7,895 bases of DNA, taken from positions 1 through 7,895 of the forward strand of contig JACPHL010000136.1 of NCBI GenBank assembly GCA_016188625.1, in the 5' to 3' direction. The notes beneath the pieces are model-generated. The model was not told the DNA's origin. It saw only the letters and a program-made list of their open reading frames with translations, and ran no database searches. Of this stretch, positions 1 to 6,721 are shown piece after piece; position 1 is the stretch's first letter; every line of letters begins with the position of its first letter. Both the position numbers and the translations under genes were made by a program. This DNA comes from Candidatus Rokuibacteriota bacterium. GTDB lineage: Bacteria; Methylomirabilota; Methylomirabilia; Rokubacteriales; JACPHL01.

Positions 1-235
1 AGATGAGTGCGCCTATCTTACCCCAGTCCTGCGACGAGCGAAAGGGGATCGCGGGGAGGCGTCGGCCCCGAGCGGAACGTTAAGCGGAGCGGCGCGGGTC
101 CCCGTCGTGAGCGAGCCGGGTGGGGAAGCCGGCTCACGGGCTCGGAACGAAGGAGGAGGGGCCCCGCCCGGCGAGCCACTGACGGGTGCGCCGCGGAGCG
201 TGTGGAGCGAGGGGTCGACGCCTCCCGCTCGGGGG
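1..235. other. Left-edge region with no recognised gene
   Basis: I see no convincing coding region here. The open frames on both strands are rich in Arg, Gly and Pro, match no family I recognise and look like by-products of high GC. On the minus strand this is the trailer beyond the transketolase stop. It holds an imperfect hairpin at 205-230 (GAGCG with CGCTC outer arms) and a second inverted repeat, GAGCCGG at 113-119 with CCGGCTC at 129-135. The latter overlaps an alternative pairing of GTGAGC (107-112) with GCTCAC (132-137). No tRNA, rRNA or CRISPR pattern was seen. Confidence 0.6.
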
Positions 236-265
236 CTCGGTTGGGGGGCGGAGCCCCCCTCCGAG
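236..265 (-). terminator. Strong G/C hairpin just past the transketolase stop
   Basis: The inverted repeat pairs CTCGG (236-240) with CCGAG (261-265) and GGGGGGC (243-249) with GCCCCCC (253-259), around a 3-nt loop and one small internal mismatch. It begins 4 bases beyond the transketolase stop codon on the minus strand. Position and stability fit a transcript end or 3' stabilising structure. No U-tract follows it on the minus strand, so it is not a textbook intrinsic terminator. The weaker hairpin at 205-230 lies directly behind it. Confidence 0.5.
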
Positions 266-269
266 TTGT

Positions 270-2117
270 CTAAAGGCTGCGGACCAGGGCGGCGATGTGG
301 CGGGCGCTGATCCCGTGGCGGTCCAGCAGCTCCGCGGGCCGGCCGCTCCGGGGGAGCTCCCGCACCGCCAGCGCGTGGACCCGGACCCCCTCGGTCCCCA
401 CCGCCTCGCGCACGGCGTCCCCCAGCCCGCCCTCGGCGTAGTGGTCCTCCACCGTCACCAGGGTGTCGCGGGTCTCCCGGGCGGCGCGGAGGAGCCCCTC
501 CCGGTCCAGGGGCTTGACGCCGTAGAGGTCGATCACCCGGACGGCGATCCCCTCCCGCGCCAGCTCGGCGTGGGCCCGGAGGGCCTCGTGCACCGTCACC
601 CCCGCGGCCACCACCGTGGCGCGGTCGGCAGGGCTCGAGCGGAGCACCTTCAGGCCCCCGATGGCGAACGGCTCCTCGGGGTCGTAGAGCACCGGCGTCT
701 TGGGGCGCGAGGTCCGGATGTAGACGATCCCCCGGTGGCGGGCCGCCAGCTCCACGCACCGCTCCGCCGCGACCGCGTCGGCCGGATAGAGGACGACCGC
801 GCCGGGGACCGCGCGCATCATCGCCAGGTCCTCGAGCCCCATCTGGGAGGGGCCGTCCTCGCCGATGCTCACCCCGGCGTGGGAGCCGGCCAGCTTGATG
901 TTGGCCCGCGAGATGGCCGCCATCCGGATCTGGTCGAAGGCCCGCGTCAGGAAGCAGGCGAAGGTGGAGGCGAAGGGGATCTTGCCCGCGCTGGCCAGCC
1001 CCACGGCCATCCCGACCATGTTCTGCTCGGCGATGAAGGCCTCCACGAACCGGTCCGGGCAGGCCTCGAGGAACTTCTCCGCGTAGGTGGAGTTCTTGAC
1101 GTCGCCGTCCAGGGCCACGATGGCGGGGTTCAGCTTCCCCAGCCGGGCCAGCGCCTCCCCGTACGCGGCCCGGGTCGCCACCTCCTCGCCGATCCGGTAG
1201 GACGGCGCGGGCAGGGGCTGGAGCTCGCGGGAATTCTCAACGGGAGGGGCCTGGCGCCGCGGCCGTCTGATGCGGGGCGGCGGGGCGCCGTGGAGCCGGG
1301 CCTCGAGGTGGGCGATAGCCTCGGCCGCCTCCGTCTCCTTGAGCGGCTTGCCGTGCCAGCCGTCCCGGTCCTCGACCCCGGGGATCCCCTTCCCCTTCAC
1401 GGTCCGGGCCAGGATCGCGGTCGGCCGGCCCCGCCCCCGGCGCGCCCGCCGGAGGGCGCGGACGATCTGGCCCATGTCGTGCCCGTCGATGGCGATGACC
1501 CGCCAGCCGAAGGCCTGAAGGCGCCGCCGGTAGACGCCGAGGTCGTGGCCGAGCATGGTGGCGCCGGACTGGCCGAGCCGGTTGATGTCGAAGAGCGCCA
1601 CCAGATGGTCGAGCCCGTAGTGGCTGGCGAGCGCGACGGCCTCCCAGGTGCTCCCCTCCGCGCTCTCCCCGTCGCCCACGAGCACGAAGACAGCACGGTC
1701 GCTCCCGTCGAGCCGGGCCGCCAGCGCCATCCCCGCCCCGATGCCCAGACCCTGCCCCAGCGACCCGGTGGCGACCTCCACCGCCCCGAGGCGCGGGGTC
1801 GGGTGCCCCTCGAGCGGGCTGTCCAGGCGCCGGAGGGTCGGGAGGTCCTCCACGGGGAAGGCCCCCGCCTCGGCCCAGGCCGCGTAGAGGACCGGGGCCG
1901 CGTGCCCCTTGGACAGCACGAAGCGGTCGGCCCCGGGCGCCCTGGGGTCTCGCGGATCGAGCCGCATGGTGTCGAAGAACAGGGCGGCCACGAGGTCGGC
2001 GGCCGAGCAGCAGCTCGTGGGGTGGCCGCTCCCCGCGGCCGTGGTGGCGCGGATGGAATGGATCCGCAGCCGGGTGGCGACGTCCTCGAGGCGTTGGAGC
2101 CGGTCAGGTGCCTTCAC
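270..2117 (-). CDS. tkt: Transketolase, full-length, animal-like short form
   Basis: A 615-residue thiamine-diphosphate enzyme that moves two-carbon ketol units between sugar phosphates in the cytosolic non-oxidative pentose phosphate pathway. Both halves are in one chain. The N-terminal ThDP-binding domain (about 10-270) has GSGHPTSCCSAADL (H32), SKGHAAP (H72), EGHP (H105), the GDGESAEG motif (148-155) ending at DINRLGQ (N179), and WHGK (H255). The pyrimidine domain (about 305-470) has the cofactor-activating Glu in AEQNMVG (E364) and GSHAGVSIGEDGPSQMGLED (H413). A C-terminal domain follows to 615. Length and wording (DINRLGQS, FVLSKGHAAP, GVSIGEDGPSQM) resemble vertebrate TKT more than the roughly 660-residue E. 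coli TktA. A Pro/Arg-rich linker (278-300) joins the halves. The start is GTG, chosen because the AAGGAG at 2127-2132 lies 9 bases upstream. It is the last of three minus-strand genes, 114 bases after the membrane protein. Confidence 0.97.
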   Translation of the reverse strand: MKAPDRLQRLEDVATRLRIHSIRATTAAGSGHPTSCCSAADLVAALFFDTMRLDPRDPRAPGADRFVLSKGHAAPVLYAAWAEAGAFPVEDLPTLRRLDSPLEGHPTPRLGAVEVATGSLGQGLGIGAGMALAARLDGSDRAVFVLVGDGESAEGSTWEAVALASHYGLDHLVALFDINRLGQSGATMLGHDLGVYRRRLQAFGWRVIAIDGHDMGQIVRALRRARRGRGRPTAILARTVKGKGIPGVEDRDGWHGKPLKETEAAEAIAHLEARLHGAPPPRIRRPRRQAPPVENSRELQPLPAPSYRIGEEVATRAAYGEALARLGKLNPAIVALDGDVKNSTYAEKFLEACPDRFVEAFIAEQNMVGMAVGLASAGKIPFASTFACFLTRAFDQIRMAAISRANIKLAGSHAGVSIGEDGPSQMGLEDLAMMRAVPGAVVLYPADAVAAERCVELAARHRGIVYIRTSRPKTPVLYDPEEPFAIGGLKVLRSSPADRATVVAAGVTVHEALRAHAELAREGIAVRVIDLYGVKPLDREGLLRAARETRDTLVTVEDHYAEGGLGDAVREAVGTEGVRVHALAVRELPRSGRPAELLDRHGISARHIAALVRSL

Positions 2118-2126
2118 GCGCGTTCT

Positions 2127-2132
2127 CTCCTT
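2127..2132 (-). promoter_or_regulatory. Ribosome binding site for transketolase
   Basis: AAGGAG on the minus strand, 9 bases before the GTG at 2117. It decides in favour of this non-ATG start. Confidence 0.75.
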
Positions 2133-2133
2133 C

Positions 2134-2151
2134 TCTCGGGTCTTCCCGAGA
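2134..2151 (-). promoter_or_regulatory. Perfect 7-bp hairpin in the transketolase leader
   Basis: TCTCGGG and CCCGAGA flank a 4-base spacer, immediately 5' of the transketolase ribosome binding site on the minus strand. It could be a leader stem-loop that affects translation, an operator, or a weak terminator for the upstream membrane gene. No U-tract follows. The role is unknown; the repeat itself is certain. Confidence 0.4.
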
Positions 2152-2231
2152 TCCAGCCTATCGCCCCGGGAGCCGACCGCGCAAGGGGCTCGGCCCCCGC
2201 GCGCCGGCGCGTCCTCGCCACGCGCCCGGGA

Positions 2232-2768
2232 TCAGGGGCGGATCCTGAGCTGAGGGTGCCGGCGCCAGAGGTAGCCGGCCATGGCGGCGGCCGCCAGGAG
2301 GTTGCCGACCAGGACGGCCGGCCAGGTCAGCGCGCGCAGCACCGGTTCGGCGACGACCCAGGCCACCGTGACGAAGCCGAACTCGAAGACGACGAAGAGC
2401 AGCAGGATCCCGAAGCCGAGATCGGGCTTCTTCTCGGCCACGGCCAGGAGCCGCGAGGCGATGCCGCCGAGCACGCCGAAGACGAGCCCGTGCACCCAGG
2501 TGTACATGAGGACCATCTCCAGCGAGGCCGACAGGCTCTCGGGCGAGACGAGCCCCTCACCCCGCCGGAAGAGCATGGTGCCGAGGACCGTGGGCGTGTA
2601 GAAGGGCCGGCCCTGCATGGTGTCCACGATCAGGAACCAGACGGCGATCGTCCCGGCGCCGAGGAGACCGGCGACGATCCCTTCGAGGTAGAGCCTGGAC
2701 GTCTCCGCGGCCTCGGTCTCCGCGGGAGCGGGGCTGGTCACGCCGGGCGGGGCCATCGGGGCCGTCAT
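2232..2768 (-). CDS. Four-helix inner-membrane protein, function unknown
   Basis: A 178-residue protein I do not recognise. An Ala/Pro/Glu-rich cytoplasmic-looking N-terminus (1-25) precedes four hydrophobic segments at about 27-49, 83-109, 117-140 and 147-168. The tail is basic (WRRHPQLRIRP). There is no cleavable signal peptide. The loop between helices 1 and 2 (50-82) contains GRPFYTPTVLGTMLF. The third helix is unusually aromatic (LLFVVFEFGFVTVAW) and helix 2 contains a His (TWVHGLVFG); neither forms a cofactor site I know. The ATG is supported by AAAGGAG (2776-2782) 7 bases upstream. It lies 107 bases after the glutaredoxin-like gene and 114 bases before transketolase on the same strand, so co-transcription is possible but the gaps allow separate promoters. 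Hydrophobicity pattern, ribosome site and codon use make a real gene likely. Confidence 0.75.
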   Translation of the reverse strand: MTAPMAPPGVTSPAPAETEAAETSRLYLEGIVAGLLGAGTIAVWFLIVDTMQGRPFYTPTVLGTMLFRRGEGLVSPESLSASLEMVLMYTWVHGLVFGVLGGIASRLLAVAEKKPDLGFGILLLFVVFEFGFVTVAWVVAEPVLRALTWPAVLVGNLLAAAAMAGYLWRRHPQLRIRP

Positions 2769-2875
2769 CGCTGCACTCCTTTCCGGGCGCTGGGTCGCCC
2801 GTCAAAGGTTCCTTGAGAGAGTATATACCCTGGCCCGGCCCGGGTGGGAGAGGGTGCGTGCCCGGCGAGGGCCGG

Positions 2876-3112
2876 TCAGGACAGGCCCAGGAGGCGCTCG
2901 AGCCTGCCCCGGTCGAAGCCGACCACGGCCTCCCCATCCACGAGCGTCACGGGGGTGGCCCGATACCCGAGCCGATGGAGCTCGTTCAGGGCCTCCGGGT
3001 CCGCCTGGACGTCCTTGGCCATGAACGCGATCCCCTTTCGAGAAAGGAACTCTTTCTCCCGGTCGCAGCTCGCTCAGCCGGGCTGGGTGTAGATGATGAC
3101 CTCTGGGGCCAT
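2876..3112 (-). CDS. Glutaredoxin-like selenoprotein with UASC active site (in-frame UGA)
   Basis: A 78-residue glutaredoxin/NrdH-like thiol-disulfide oxidoreductase read through a UGA codon at 3074-3076. The frame gives MAPEVIIYTQPG, then UGA (residue 13), then ASCDREKEFLSRKGI. UGA stands exactly where relatives have the first Cys of CxxC, and C16 is the resolving Cys. The rest of the fold is intact: ATPVT with the cis-Pro (P54), then a Gly-Phe-Asp-Arg stretch (65-68) typical of the C-terminal helix of small glutaredoxins. Seventy-eight residues is normal for this family. The start is set by GAGGAGG (3118-3124), 5 bases upstream of the ATG. A SECIS-like hairpin follows the UGA. Its likely role is cytosolic reduction of disulfides or of a peroxidase partner; the true substrate and reductant are not visible. 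Alternatives are a Cys-to-stop pseudogene or sequencing error, less likely given the second Sec gene in this window. An ordinary gene caller would miss it. Confidence 0.87.
3040..3076 (-). promoter_or_regulatory. Predicted bacterial SECIS element of the glutaredoxin-like gene
   Basis: Read on the minus strand, the UGA (3076-3074) is followed after 15 bases by GAGAAAG (3058-3052), a 5-base loop AGUUC (3051-3047) and CTTTCTC (3046-3040). This is a perfect 7-bp stem. The apical loop starts 22 bases after the UGA, inside the usual bacterial SECIS range, and has a G in its first two positions, as SelB-binding elements generally do. An alternative hairpin, CCTTTC with GAAAGG, competes for part of the 3' arm. 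Base pairing is directly visible; SelB recognition is inferred. Confidence 0.7.
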
Positions 3113-3117
3113 GGGGG

Positions 3118-3124
3118 CCTCCTC
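3118..3124 (-). promoter_or_regulatory. Ribosome binding site for the glutaredoxin-like gene
   Basis: GAGGAGG on the minus strand, 5 bases before the ATG at 3112. It matters because it shows that translation is meant to begin upstream of the UGA, only 12 codons before it. Confidence 0.75.
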
Positions 3125-3373
3125 TCTCCGCCCCGGAAAGGGCGGCGTATTCCCATCACGATCTGGGATGCGGGCCGGCGGGGCGGGGATTCAGAGCGCC
3201 AGGGGCGGCTCATCACCGCCCTCGCAAGTGCTTGATTTGATGACAGTCCCGAAACGGTCTCCGCGTCAGCCGAAGGTAGCCGACAACTGCCGAAGAAATC
3301 AAGCCCCGCGCCTCACTCGAGTTGGGCCGTTTCCGGGCCGGTCGGCACCTGTACCCGCACAATCTCCGCAGAT

Positions 3374-3402
3374 TTGACTGAGCCCGGGGGTTTGAGTAAA
3401 GT
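3374..3402 (+). promoter_or_regulatory. Predicted sigma70-type promoter of the cyclase gene, near-leaderless
   Basis: TTGACT (3374-3379, 5 of 6 to consensus) and TAAAGT (3397-3402, 4 of 6) are separated by exactly 17 bases. Transcription would start near 3409, only about 5-6 bases before the ATG at 3415. No Shine-Dalgarno-like sequence precedes that ATG (the bases are GTTCAACCAACGCC), which agrees with a leaderless or near-leaderless mRNA. The assignment is inference from spacing and consensus. Confidence 0.45.
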
Positions 3403-3414
3403 TCAACCAACGCC

Positions 3415-6400
3415 ATGAACTGCCCGGGATGCGGCTTCGGGGTCTCGCCTGACTTCGCCTTCTGCCCGCGGTGCGGAGCCCGGCTTGGCGCCCGGCCCGC
3501 GGAGGCCGCGGCGCCTGCGTCGCCCGCTCCCGTGGTTCGCGAGCCGGCGCCGTCCCGGGAGATCCCGCCCCCCGCCCGCACGGACACGGTCCGTCCGGGC
3601 GATGAACGGCCGGACGAGGGGGACCGGCGCCTGGTCACCGTGCTGTTCGCCGATCTCTCAGGCTTCACCGCCCTGAGCGAGCGTGTGGACCCCGAGGAGA
3701 TCCGGGCCTTCCAGAACGATCTCTTCCGAGAGATGTCCGTGGCGCTCGAGCGCTATGGGGGCTTCGTCGAGAAGTTCGTCGGCGATGCGGTCATGGCGGT
3801 GTTCGGTGCTCCGCATGCCCACGAGGACGACCCCGAGCGGGCGCTCCACGCGGCCCTCTTGATGCACGAGCGTGTGGCGACGCTCAATCGCCGGTGGGAG
3901 CGGCGCCTCGGCAAGACGCTCGCCCTCCACATCGGCGTGAACACCGGTCCCGTCGTCGCCGGCACCCTCGGCTCGGCCTCGGCCGGTGCCTACGCGGTCA
4001 CGGGAGACACTGTGAACACGGCCTCGCGGCTCCAGAGCGCCGCCCAGCCGGGCGAGACGCTGGTCAGCCTCTCCACGCACCAGCTCACGCAGCACGCGTT
4101 CCTTTTCGAGCCGCTGGGCGAGGTCACGATCAAAGGCAAAAACCTGCCGGTCCAGGTGTACCGGGTGACGGGCCGGCGCAGGACGCAGGGGTCGGCGCGG
4201 GGCCTGGAGGCCCACGGGCTCGTCGCCCCCATGGTGGGACGCGCCGATGAGCTGGGCCAGATGGTGGCCGCCTTCGACCGGATGGTGCGCGGCCGGGCGC
4301 AGGTGGTGAGCCTGGTCGGCGAGGCCGGCGTGGGCAAGTCGCGGTTGCTCCGGGAGTTCTTCCAGACCCTCGAGGACGGCCAGCGTCTCGGAGCCACCAC
4401 CGTGCGCCGCGCCGTCTGCTCCTCGCTCGGCGAGCAGCCGTACGGCGTCTTCGCCACCTTCATCCGTGATGCGTACGGGGTGGCACCGGACGACCCCCTG
4501 GAGGTGGCCCAGGACAAGCTCGCATCTGGGCTGACGGCGCTGGGCGCCGATGAGGTCGAACCCGCGGCCATCGCACCGGTGCTCGGCTACGTGCTGGGCG
4601 TCGAGGCCGCTGAACGGTTCCGCCACGTGGAGCCGGAGCAGCTCAAGCGCCAGATCTTCCTGGCCCTGCGCCGGCTCGTGGAGCGCCGGCTCCAGCAGGG
4701 CCCGCTGGTGCTGGTGGTGGAGGATCTGCACTGGGCCGACGCCGCCTCCGTGGAGCTCCTCCAGTTCCTGGTCGACCGGCTCGCCGATCGGCAGCTCATG
4801 CTCGTGGCGACGTACCGGCCTTCCTTCGACCCCAGAGCCCTCGCCACCAGCCGCGCGTCACACACCGCCCTCCGGCTCACGCCTCTGTCCCCCGGCGACA
4901 GCGAGGCCCTGCTGAGCGCGTATTTCGGTCCGTCGGCAGGACGCCTGCCCCCGCGGCTACGCCAGCTCGTGCTCCAACGCGCCGGCGGTCATCCTCTCTA
5001 TCTCGAAGAGATCGTGCGCAGCCTCATCGCGGGGGGCGTGCTGGTGCGCGGGGAGGACGGGTGGACCGGTACCGCGGACGCCGCCACCGTGCAGGTGCCG
5101 CCGACGATCCACGGGCTCCTCCTCGCACGCGTCGACCGCCTCCCGGCGGACGCCCGGCGCGTGCTTCACGAAGCCGCCGTGCTCGGACCGGTATGCGACG
5201 TCGCGCTCCTCCGCCGGATCGCCAGCGCCCCGACCGCCGTGGAGGCGGCCCTCAAGGTCCTCCAGGACAACGACCTCCTGGAGGAGGCAGCCCGTCCGCT
5301 CGGGGAGCCTGTGACGACGGCCCGCACCGACCGCGCCTACCGGTTCACGCACGTCCTGCTCCAGGAAGTCGTCTACCAGAGCCTGCTGGTCCGGCGCCGG
5401 GTCGAGCTCCACGGGCGCGCCGGCCGGGCCCTGGAGGCCATGGCCGCGAGCGGCCCGAAGCGCCTCGAGGACGTCGAGGTCCTCGGCCATCACTTCAGCA
5501 TGAGCGACGAGAAACTCAAGGGGGCGAGGTACCTGGTCGCGGCGGGAGACTGGGCGCGCGGGATGTACGCCAACGACGACGCCGTCCGCCATTACAAGAG
5601 TGCGCTCGCCACGCTCCGCGAATGCGACGGCTGCGAGGAGGAGCAGTGGGCGGTGCGAGAGCGGCTGGGCGACCTCCTGGCCCCCATGGGCGGCCGTGCC
5701 GCCGCGTTGGCACACTACGAAGCCGTCCTGGCGGCGTTCGCCACCGCCGAGGATCGGCCGGCCCAGGCCAGGCTCCAACGCAAGATCGCCAGCCTCTACT
5801 GGGAGGCCGGGGACCGCGCCGTCGCCCTGGCGCGCTTGCAGGCGGGGCTCAGCCTGCTCGAGGGCCGCGTGGAGCACATCGAGCTGGCACACCTCTACCA
5901 GGAGATGGGGCGCCTCGCGTTTCGGAGCGGTGACAATCGCCGGGCCATCGACTGGGCGCAGCGCGCGCTCGCCCAGGCTGAACCCCTCACCACGGCCTCC
6001 CCCGAGCCGGACACACCTCTCGACGCGGAGCGCCGCAGGGCGGCCGCCTCTGCCGTCGCTCAGGCGTACAACACCCTCGGCGTCGCCCTCGCCCGCACCG
6101 GGCGGCTTCGGGACGCGGTCGGGCACATCGAGCGGAGCGTCGCGGTCGCCGAGGCTCACGACCTCCTGCAGGCGGCCTGTCGCGGCTACACGAACCTCGG
6201 GGTCCTGTACAGCGCCCTGGACCCGAAGCGGGCCATCGAAACGTGCACCCACGGGCTGGAGATGGCCAAGAAGATCGGCGACCTCGGCTTGCAGTCGCGT
6301 CTCAACACCAATCTCGCCGTGGCCTACTGCGCCCTGACCAATCGCTGCGAGGAGCAAGGGCTGAGCGCGGCCCAAGCCGCGCTCGACCTCGACCGCCAAC

Positions 6401-6687
6401 TCGGGCAGCTCGACCACCTCGCAGTGCCGCTGATCGTGCTCGGCCAGATCCACCAGTGCCACGGGGACCCCGAGCTCGCGCTCAAGTACTACCGGGAAGC
6501 GCTGGAGCTGGTCGAGCAGATCGGGGAGCCCCAGCTCCTCTTCCCCTGCTATGATGGGCTGGCCACGCTCTACCTAGACCGAGGCGACGAGCCCCAGGCT
6601 GAGGAGTTCATGGTGAAGGCGCAACGGGTCTGCGAGGAGGCCGGGCTCGAGCCCGACTCCCTCGTGGTTCTGCCATTCCTCGAATAG
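3415..6687 (+). CDS. Zinc-ribbon / class III nucleotide cyclase / AAA-type ATPase / TPR protein
   Basis: A 1090-residue multidomain signalling protein. A zinc ribbon (C3, C6, C17, C20) is followed by a Pro/Ala/Arg-rich linker (21-70). A class III adenylate/guanylate cyclase domain (about 71-250) has both metal-binding Asp residues (D80 in FADLSGFT, D124 in VGDAVMAVFG), a substrate-type Lys (K120) and the Asn/Arg pair of GDTVNTASRL (N201, R205). The second substrate-selecting position, usually Asp or Thr, is Ala (A194), so nucleotide preference is unclear. A P-loop ATPase module (about 270-660) has Walker A GEAGVGKS (302-309), Walker B LVLVVEDLHWAD (431-442) and a STAND/AAA16-like helical tail. 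TPR-like helical repeats fill about 700-1075. No membrane segment or DNA-binding domain is seen, so it is probably cytosolic. The architecture suggests TPR sensing of a partner, ATPase switching and cyclase output. No ribosome site precedes the ATG; a promoter ends 12 bases upstream. The peroxiredoxin-like gene follows after 34 bases, probably in one operon. Confidence 0.94.
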   Translation: MNCPGCGFGVSPDFAFCPRCGARLGARPAEAAAPASPAPVVREPAPSREIPPPARTDTVRPGDERPDEGDRRLVTVLFADLSGFTALSERVDPEEIRAFQNDLFREMSVALERYGGFVEKFVGDAVMAVFGAPHAHEDDPERALHAALLMHERVATLNRRWERRLGKTLALHIGVNTGPVVAGTLGSASAGAYAVTGDTVNTASRLQSAAQPGETLVSLSTHQLTQHAFLFEPLGEVTIKGKNLPVQVYRVTGRRRTQGSARGLEAHGLVAPMVGRADELGQMVAAFDRMVRGRAQVVSLVGEAGVGKSRLLREFFQTLEDGQRLGATTVRRAVCSSLGEQPYGVFATFIRDAYGVAPDDPLEVAQDKLASGLTALGADEVEPAAIAPVLGYVLGVEAAERFRHVEPEQLKRQIFLALRRLVERRLQQGPLVLVVEDLHWADAASVELLQFLVDRLADRQLMLVATYRPSFDPRALATSRASHTALRLTPLSPGDSEALLSAYFGPSAGRLPPRLRQLVLQRAGGHPLYLEEIVRSLIAGGVLVRGEDGWTGTADAATVQVPPTIHGLLLARVDRLPADARRVLHEAAVLGPVCDVALLRRIASAPTAVEAALKVLQDNDLLEEAARPLGEPVTTARTDRAYRFTHVLLQEVVYQSLLVRRRVELHGRAGRALEAMAASGPKRLEDVEVLGHHFSMSDEKLKGARYLVAAGDWARGMYANDDAVRHYKSALATLRECDGCEEEQWAVRERLGDLLAPMGGRAAALAHYEAVLAAFATAEDRPAQARLQRKIASLYWEAGDRAVALARLQAGLSLLEGRVEHIELAHLYQEMGRLAFRSGDNRRAIDWAQRALAQAEPLTTASPEPDTPLDAERRRAAASAVAQAYNTLGVALARTGRLRDAVGHIERSVAVAEAHDLLQAACRGYTNLGVLYSALDPKRAIETCTHGLEMAKKIGDLGLQSRLNTNLAVAYCALTNRCEEQGLSAAQAALDLDRQLGQLDHLAVPLIVLGQIHQCHGDPELALKYYREALELVEQIGEPQLLFPCYDGLATLYLDRGDEPQAEEFMVKAQRVCEEAGLEPDSLVVLPFLE

Positions 6688-6708
6688 CGTGAGGCCGCAC
6701 CCGCGCGG

Positions 6709-6715
6709 AAAGGAG
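6709..6715 (+). promoter_or_regulatory. Ribosome binding site for the peroxiredoxin-like gene
   Basis: AAAGGAG, 6 bases before the ATG at 6722. It shows that translation starts upstream of the in-frame UGA and not at the later ATG-lacking segment after it. Confidence 0.75.
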
Positions 6716-6721
6716 CGCCCG

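Larger units (their letters stand above)
3113..3414. other. Divergent intergenic region between the two gene sets
   Basis: About 300 bases separate the leftward glutaredoxin-like gene from the rightward cyclase gene, so both promoters must lie here unless leftward transcripts have further internal starts. It is less GC-rich than the flanking genes, especially at 3220-3310 and 3360-3414. A sigma70-like promoter facing right is at 3374-3402. I found no clear promoter facing left. Short open frames across it match no family and lack good ribosome sites. Apart from the leftward ribosome site and the rightward promoter, I see no repeat or RNA gene. Confidence 0.6.

Noticed and set aside
2185-2210. 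GGGGC/GCCCC hairpin and GCGCCGGCGC palindrome after the membrane gene as a terminator
   Set aside because: Short stems in very GC-rich sequence with no U-tract; such repeats are expected by chance here.
186-2816. Very long plus-strand open frame (876 codons) opposite transketolase and the membrane gene
   Set aside because: Low-complexity Arg/Gly/Pro/Glu/His-rich translation with no family features. It is antisense to two genes with clear protein signal, and high GC removes stops from this frame.
2805-2830. TATATA-rich stretch upstream of the membrane gene as a promoter
   Set aside because: TATATAC at 2821-2827 could be a -10 box on the minus strand, but no acceptable -35 hexamer lies at 16-18 bases, so I do not call it.
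3074-3076. UGA in the glutaredoxin-like gene as a nonsense mutation or sequencing error
   Set aside because: Possible, but the same event at the equivalent catalytic position in a second redox gene in the window, with SECIS-like hairpins at both, makes Sec recoding the simpler explanation.
3213-3668. Minus-strand open frame of 151 codons over the divergent region and cyclase start
   Set aside because: It runs opposite the zinc ribbon and cyclase start, is Arg/Ser/Gly-rich and would occupy the promoter region; no homology seen.
4957-6462. Minus-strand open frame of 501 codons opposite the cyclase gene
   Set aside because: The plus-strand reading has TPR and ATPase signatures; the antisense translation has none and no convincing ribosome site.
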